DNA of 64,000 nt from Lycocorax pyrrhopterus obiensis (lineage: Eukaryota; Chordata; Aves; Passeriformes; Paradisaeidae). Positions 58,901 to 64,000 of the stretch are shown one piece after another. Location: NCBI GenBank assembly GCA_014706295.1, contig JACSVZ010000042.1:310001-374000 (forward strand). The letters run 5' to 3'. Under the pieces are notes generated by a model. It was not told the DNA's origin and ran no database searches. It saw nothing but the letters and a program-made list of their open reading frames with translations. The number at the start of each line of letters is the position of its first letter. Position 1 is the stretch's first letter. The position numbers were made by a program, and so were the translations under genes.

Positions 58901-61900
58901 TCTGGGTATCAAAACAAACATCAGTTTGAGGGAATCATGGAATGGTTTGGGTTGGGAAGGACTTTAATGATCATCGAGTCCAACTGATCCCCCACCACTG
59001 ACCTTGCCCCCAGGTGCCCCATCCACACGGCTGCTGAATGCCCCCAGGGATGGGGACTCCAGCACTGCCCTGGGCAGCTGTGCCAGGGCTGGGCAGCTCT
59101 TCTGGGGAAGAAATATCCCCCATATCCAGCCTGAGCCTCCCCTGGCCCAGCCTGAGGCCGTTCCCTCTCCTCCTGTCCCTGTTCCCTGGGAGCAGAGCCC
59201 GACCCCTCCGGATGCCCCCTCCTGTCAGGGAGTTGTGCAGAGCCACAAGGTCCCCCCTGAGCCTCCTTTTCTCCAGGCTGAGCCCCTTTCCCAGCTCCCT
59301 CAGCTGTTCCTGGGGCTCCAGCCCTTCCCCAGCTCCCTGGACATGCTCCAGCCCCTCCAGGTCTCTCTTGTGAGGTCCCAGAAGTGACCCTGGCATTGAG
59401 GTGGGGCTCCCCCAGTGCCCAGCACTGCCCCGGGCACTGTTTATTTCTCCTAAATGGAAACAACAAACTCCCTTCACTCTAACACAGTCTGACAAGTTCG
59501 AGGAGATGAAAGCAGCAAAGGAAAAACCGCCAAACCAACTGCTTTGATCACACTTGGAAAAATCCCAGAGAACCATAAAACCCCACTAAAAAAACTTCTC
59601 CTGTTCAGGAATCAGGAATTTGAGCTACAGCTTGTGAGAAAACAATTCTGGTCAGTGAGGCAAATGCCACATAATTATTATTGCTCCAAAAACTCAGTCT
59701 TTGGCCACAAGCTTAGTCTACCAAAGAGGATGGGCAACAAGCAGCTCTGATCACTGCACAAACACCTCCCAGTTCCAAACTTTTGTAGTAGAGAAAATAA
59801 GATTAATTTAAGCCTGCAGAAAAGCCTGGCAGGTTTTCCACAGCAATTGCCTCGATGCTTTTATCTCTTTGAAATAGATGAGCCTCTTGCAACAAAGGGA
59901 TCTTCAGTCACACAAGAGTGAGCGAACCTCACAAATACGAAAGCCTAATCAGGGTGGAGTTTTCCTCCTCTTCTTTCCCAAAAGATTCTATTCTTCATCT
60001 TCTGCTTTAGAAGTGGTTTCTTTTAAGAACCAAAGCATATGGAGAACCACAACGAAGCTGCCTCATCGTAATGTAGTGGCACAGCTGACAATTTCTATAA
60101 TTCTATTCTAAAAGAATATTACTCTCTTATCACCCTGTTAACTTCTGAAGGGTGAACCAGCTGGGCAACCTCATGCCATAAATGCAGCCTTTAACAGCTT
60201 TACAGAGGTGACCAACATAAAAATACATCCAAAGTGTCCAAAACTTTGCGTGAAGTGTTTGGTGCTCTCCTGTAAATAATTTCATTGCCCTCTGATAAGC
60301 AGGGCCTGGCATTCTCTGACTTGCCCACGGTCCCGTGCCAGCACTGCCTCGGCAAGTCAGGGCATTTCTGTGTCGTTAACAGCTGTGCTCGTTCAGGAAT
60401 GGGTGTGTTTGGGGCAGGGAAGTGCAGTAAGCTGGGAGAAACTCCCCACAACAGTGATCCTTTAGACAATGAGAGTCAGTGACTGCAGCAGAGCTGTACT
60501 AACCTGTCCTTGCCATTGTATAACATTAACAGCACTGCAAAGGACAGATAAATCAGGCAGTCCCTGCAATTCCACGTTACAGGTACAGTCACTTGTTATC
60601 ACAAGAGCTGCCCATATAAGCCCTTCAAGAGCCTTCTACAAACTGCAGTTTGAGAAACTCAGCCTTCCTCAGGTGAGACCTTAAGGTATCAGCTGAACAG
60701 GGAAACAAGGAAAAACCATCAGCCCCACCCAGAAAGTACCGAGATAGGCGTGTGTTAGGATTGTGGAGTGGTTTGGGTTGGAAGGGACCTTCCAGAGTCC
60801 CACCCCTGCCATGGGCAGGGACCCCTTCCACTGTCCCAGGCTGCTCCAAGCCCTGTCCAGTCTGGCCTCGGACACTTCCAGGCATGGATCACCCCAAGGG
60901 TTATGGAATGTACCGCTGAGAGAAAGCCAGCAGAGCTCCTGAACGGCAGGAACAGCACTGCTGGGCGTGTTGCTGGGGAGCAGGCACACTTCCAGGGATA
61001 AGGGACCTGGAGCCAGGGGGCCACCAGCAGCACACTTCCAGGGATAAGGGACCTCAAACCAGGGGGCCACCAGCAGCACACTTACAGGGATAAGGGACCT
61101 TGAACCAGGGGGCCACCAGCAGCACACTTCCAGGGATAAGGGACCTCAAACCAGGGGGCCACCAGCAGCACACTTACAGGGATAAGGGACCTTGAACCAG
61201 GGGGCCACCAGCAGCACACTTCCAGGGATAAGGGACCTCAAACCAGGGGGCCACCAGCAGCACACTTACAGGGATAAGGGACCTTGAACCAGGGGGCCAC
61301 CAGCAGCACGCCCCGGCGCGCGTCCGTGCGCGCGTAGAAGCCGTACTTGGAGCTGTCCGGGGGAAACACGTCCGTCACCGTGAAGATGAAGCACAGCAGC
61401 CACGACACCAGGATAGCCAGAATGATCTGGGAGAGAGGAGCAGAAAAGCTGATAAGGTAACCCTCAGCTCCCGTTCCTGCGGGTCTGAAGGAGCAGCACG
61501 TCCTGTGACAGCGCCAGGGGTGCTTCCCCCCCGCCGCCCCAAGGAAGGTGCTCTTAGAAAGCCTTGGAATCAGAGCAAGTCTCTCCTCTCCTCTCCTTAA
61601 CAAATGGGAGGCTCCAAATGGGCACCTGAACAAACCAGGGAACTAGTCTCAGCTTTACCAGAGGAACAAAGAGCAGCCTTTCACCAGGGGAATTGCTTTG
61701 GTAAGAGGAGACGCTCAGGATCTCAGCAGCCCTGCTCGGAGGGCTCGGTTTAGGCTTTTCCTGTGCACAAACCTCCCTTCTTCTCCACCCTGCCCTCCCC
61801 TCCTGGCTCTCCATCACTCCAACAGCTCCTCAGCAGAGGCAGATACCAGAGTGGCCACAAAATCAGAGTACTTCCTGTGGCCAACGAGCCGTTAAGTTTC

Positions 61901-62154
61901 CAATAAATCCATTTAAGCTTTTAGCTCACCTTTGTGAGCGGTTTTATTATTAAGAAAAATCAAAACCAAGGAAAAAAGCTCCTGAAACAGAAATAATTTT
62001 TTTGCCAAAGAATGAACAAGTTCAACAACTTACAGGGAACATCTTGAAAAGCTGCAGCCTGTATGCTGTCCATCCTTTCTTGGATTTGTAAATGGGCAAG
62101 GGAAATTTGACATTTCTGGCATACTGAGAAAACAACAATACTAGGAAAATAGTC
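53000..62154 (-). CDS. SLC23A2: Sodium-dependent vitamin C transporter 2 (SVCT2), partial, C-terminal 375 residues
   Basis: Plasma-membrane cotransporter of sodium and ascorbate, of the nucleobase-ascorbate transporter family. Coding exons in order: 62154-62034, 61426-61270, 58855-58708, 58148-58043, 55278-55149, 55027-54890, 53798-53703, 53232-53000. All phases join; 375 residues and a stop are present, against about 650 in human, so the first 270 or so are right of the window. Visible motifs: [14 protein letters not shown]; membrane helix [42 protein letters not shown], the conserved family region with the acidic residues of the transport site; [56 protein letters not shown]-terminal cytoplasmic tail with [18 protein letters not shown] and SSDEDS. 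The donor after 58708 (gtttgt) is weak. The donor after 61270 is embedded in a tandem array. Confidence 0.96.
58930..59455 (-). mobile_element. CR1 LINE fragment, about 525 bp, in SLC23A2 intron
   Basis: Starts with the antisense tail 'tcatggaatggtttgggttgggaaggactttaatgatcatcgagtcc' and continues 'gccccatccacacggctgctgaatgcccccagggatgg', 'aaggtcccccctgagcctccttttctccaggctgagcccc'. A well-preserved copy of a different CR1 subfamily from those at 16-48 kb. Confidence 0.92.
60758..60885 (-). mobile_element. CR1 LINE 3'-end fragment in SLC23A2 intron
   Basis: 'tggagtggtttgggttggaagggacc', 'ccactgtcccaggctgctccaagccctgtccag': antisense CR1 tail, 100 bases from the splice-donor array. Confidence 0.88.
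60987..61308 (-). repeat. SLC23A2: Seven-copy 46-bp array containing an SLC23A2 exon end and its splice donor
   Basis: Copies start at 60987, 61033, 61079, 61125, 61171, 61217 and 61263, exactly 46 bases apart. The last one (61263-61308) is the real end of coding exon 61270-61426: 39 exon bases (coding ...[12 protein letters not shown]) plus 7 intron bases (gtaagtg). Copies at 61079, 61171 and 61263 are identical, with an intact 'ccctgtaagtg' donor. Those at 61033, 61125 and 61217 are identical to each other, with 'ccctggaagtg' (GT lost) and 'ggtttgagg' in place of 'ggttcaagg'. The first copy is a variant with the broken donor. The true repeat unit is therefore a 92-bp pair. Confidence 0.96.
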
Positions 62155-64000
62155 CTGAGAAAAAAAAAGGAGGAGGAGGGTGGGACAAGAGAGATATGTG
62201 ATTAGCACCAATGCATTATAAATTCTTCTCAGCACAAACCTCCTCAGACCCTTCAGATGCAGAACATAAATGTGGATTTTCAATTTAGCAGAAGACAAGG
62301 CAGCAGAACTATTAAAATTATTATTCCTCTAACGCCAAACCAGAATTTGAATTCCAAAGTGCTGCAAAACGAAGCAGCTGCAAGCAGATAAATGAACCAG
62401 GACCAGGACCAGACTGAAGGGAGATTTTCAGTCAGGAAGGAGCTGCCCTGTGCTGCCCCTTCTTTCCTCCCAAACTCTACCTGTGATCCAGGGTTGCTCT
62501 GTAAAGCACAAAACGTGCTGCCAGCAACTGGGAAGAAACAGGAAAACTGAGGCCTGTGTACAGTAATTTTTACATTTCAAAATTTGCATAAAACTCCAAA
62601 GCACTTGAAACATTTCTGTCAGGGACATTTTTCCATTCTTCAAGATCCGTTTTTTTATATGAATCTTTCACTAAATAGCTGCAAATGAAGCAGAATGGAG
62701 CCAAACCCCCAGGATTTGCTGCAAGTGCAGATCACCAGTATTAGATGTCTCAATTATGATTTCCCCCCCCCAATGAAGCTGCCAAGCTCCTCTATCATTA
62801 AAAACTCATTTTTGCAGCTGAAATAAGCCCCCACTGCACTGAAAAATAAGAAGCCAGGGCACGTTGCTCAATTCTGAACGAGCCAACCCAGCTCTGCTCT
62901 GAAAGGGCCTCCCAAAGACTGGAGCTGTCTGGAGAAGCACAGCTTTGCTGAAATCTGAGATTATGTTTTTATCAGCTGACTCGAAAAATAAAAAGAGGAT
63001 TTTCAGCCTCTCTCCCTCTTCTGCCCCAGATCAGTGTCAGCCACAAACCAGTTTTCTTCTCCCTCAGCCTCCAGGAACAGAGCTTGGAACAAGGAAGGGC
63101 ACTTACAGCCCTCAGCACTCCAAGAGAAAAGCAAAAGGCTCCTTTTCCTTGCAGGAAACCCCGGCATCTCTCCCAAAATCCGTGATGGAAAGATGGGCTC
63201 TGCTCCCTCACACACCAGCCCTGAGGACAGGGAGCTTTGGATTTTGATTTATTTAATACAGAGTTGTAAAAAAAAGATAATATTCTATTATTGCAACGAA
63301 TATTCTACTGGCTACATGGCAGAGGGGCTGTGAAATTGCACCAAATCCTTGAAAATTTGTTCAGGGGGTAAAAGGGCAAAGCCCAACTCAGGAATAATTC
63401 CCCTTTTCACAAATCACAGTGCAAAGTCTCGTATGGATTAGAGCACCCATGGAACAAGTCAGGTCAGAAACCTGTTTGGGAAACTGGGAATCTTGTCCAA
63501 CATGGACAAGCATCTGCAGCTCCCCGAGGCCCCCAGCTCTGCCACCGGTGATTCTGCAGGGCCAGGGAGAAATCCAGGGCCTCCATCTCATCAGAACAGC
63601 CAAGACAGTTCCAGGAGTCACTTTTGAGTGGCTCCCTGTGGCTGTGAAGTTGTTTTCAACAATCCAGTGCACATTTTTGCATGGCAGAAGCCAGAAATAC
63701 TTTATTGACTGGGTAATATTTTAATCCTGCTCCTGAATTGATTTATTTTTTTTTCCATCTGCAAAACGTCAACTTTAATTACACGATTCCATGTCCAATT
63801 CAAAGATCTGCTTGATTCATTCAATGTTAGTCCAAACTTGTACAGAATTTGTTTTACAGGCAAATAAAATGTTCCTTTGGATCAGCTGCTGAATATAATA
63901 GAATCACAAAAATATCCATGCTGCCAACATCCAAGATAAAAGAGAATTAAAGAGCCCTTTTAACCATAATCTGCACTTACAGAATACTTTACATGTTCAC
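62155..64000 (-). other. SLC23A2: SLC23A2 intron continuing past the window edge
   Basis: A/T-rich DNA upstream of coding exon 62154-62034. The exon that should precede it (the segment before [10 protein letters not shown]) is not present up to 64000. No repeat array or RNA gene seen. Confidence 0.6.

Overview
The window is vertebrate nuclear DNA, almost certainly from a bird and probably a songbird. Five spliced protein genes have short introns and GT-AG junctions. There are many 3' fragments of CR1 LINEs (the typical avian retrotransposon), one tRNA-Ile-derived SINE with a CR1 tail of the kind known from passerines, GC-rich gene bodies typical of a microchromosome, and a prion protein with PHNPGY hexarepeats. 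The species itself cannot be read from the sequence.

Layout. 100-5131 (+): the last 20 coding exons of prominin-2 (PROM2); its 5' exons lie left of the window. 5.5-17.4 kb: intergenic DNA with two large minisatellites, CR1 scraps and a ten-copy array of about 70 bp. 17.4-22.7 kb (+): PRNP, with a non-coding first exon, a 2.8 kb intron and a single coding exon. 26.04-26.88 kb (-): a small, very GC-rich Shadoo-like gene of the prion family, facing PRNP. 29.4-45.0 kb (-): RASSF2, complete, with 10 coding exons and a CpG-island promoter. 48.4-64 kb (-): the 3' part of the ascorbate transporter SLC23A2 (8 coding exons, long 3' UTR); its 5' exons lie right of the window. PRNP-RASSF2-SLC23A2 is the order found on human 20p13. 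PROM2 sits elsewhere in human (2q11).

The genes are not a pathway. PROM2 is a cholesterol-binding membrane-protrusion protein. PrP and the Shadoo-like protein are predicted GPI-anchored neuronal surface proteins sharing a hydrophobic core. RASSF2 is a Ras-association/SARAH scaffold that binds MST kinases. SLC23A2 is sodium-ascorbate cotransporter SVCT2.

The most unusual signal is that two unrelated genes carry tandem arrays that start exactly at a real 5' splice site and repeat it. In SLC23A2, a 46-bp unit (39 bp of exon end plus 7 bp of intron) is present seven times, with intact and broken donors alternating. In RASSF2, about 1 kb of intron carries sixteen extra copies of the donor sequence of the neighbouring exon. 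A second RASSF2 intron has an array starting about 15 bp past its donor. The second highlight is the Shadoo-like gene itself, next to PRNP. All exon models below were built by hand from reading frame, splice sites and remembered family similarity; no database search was run.
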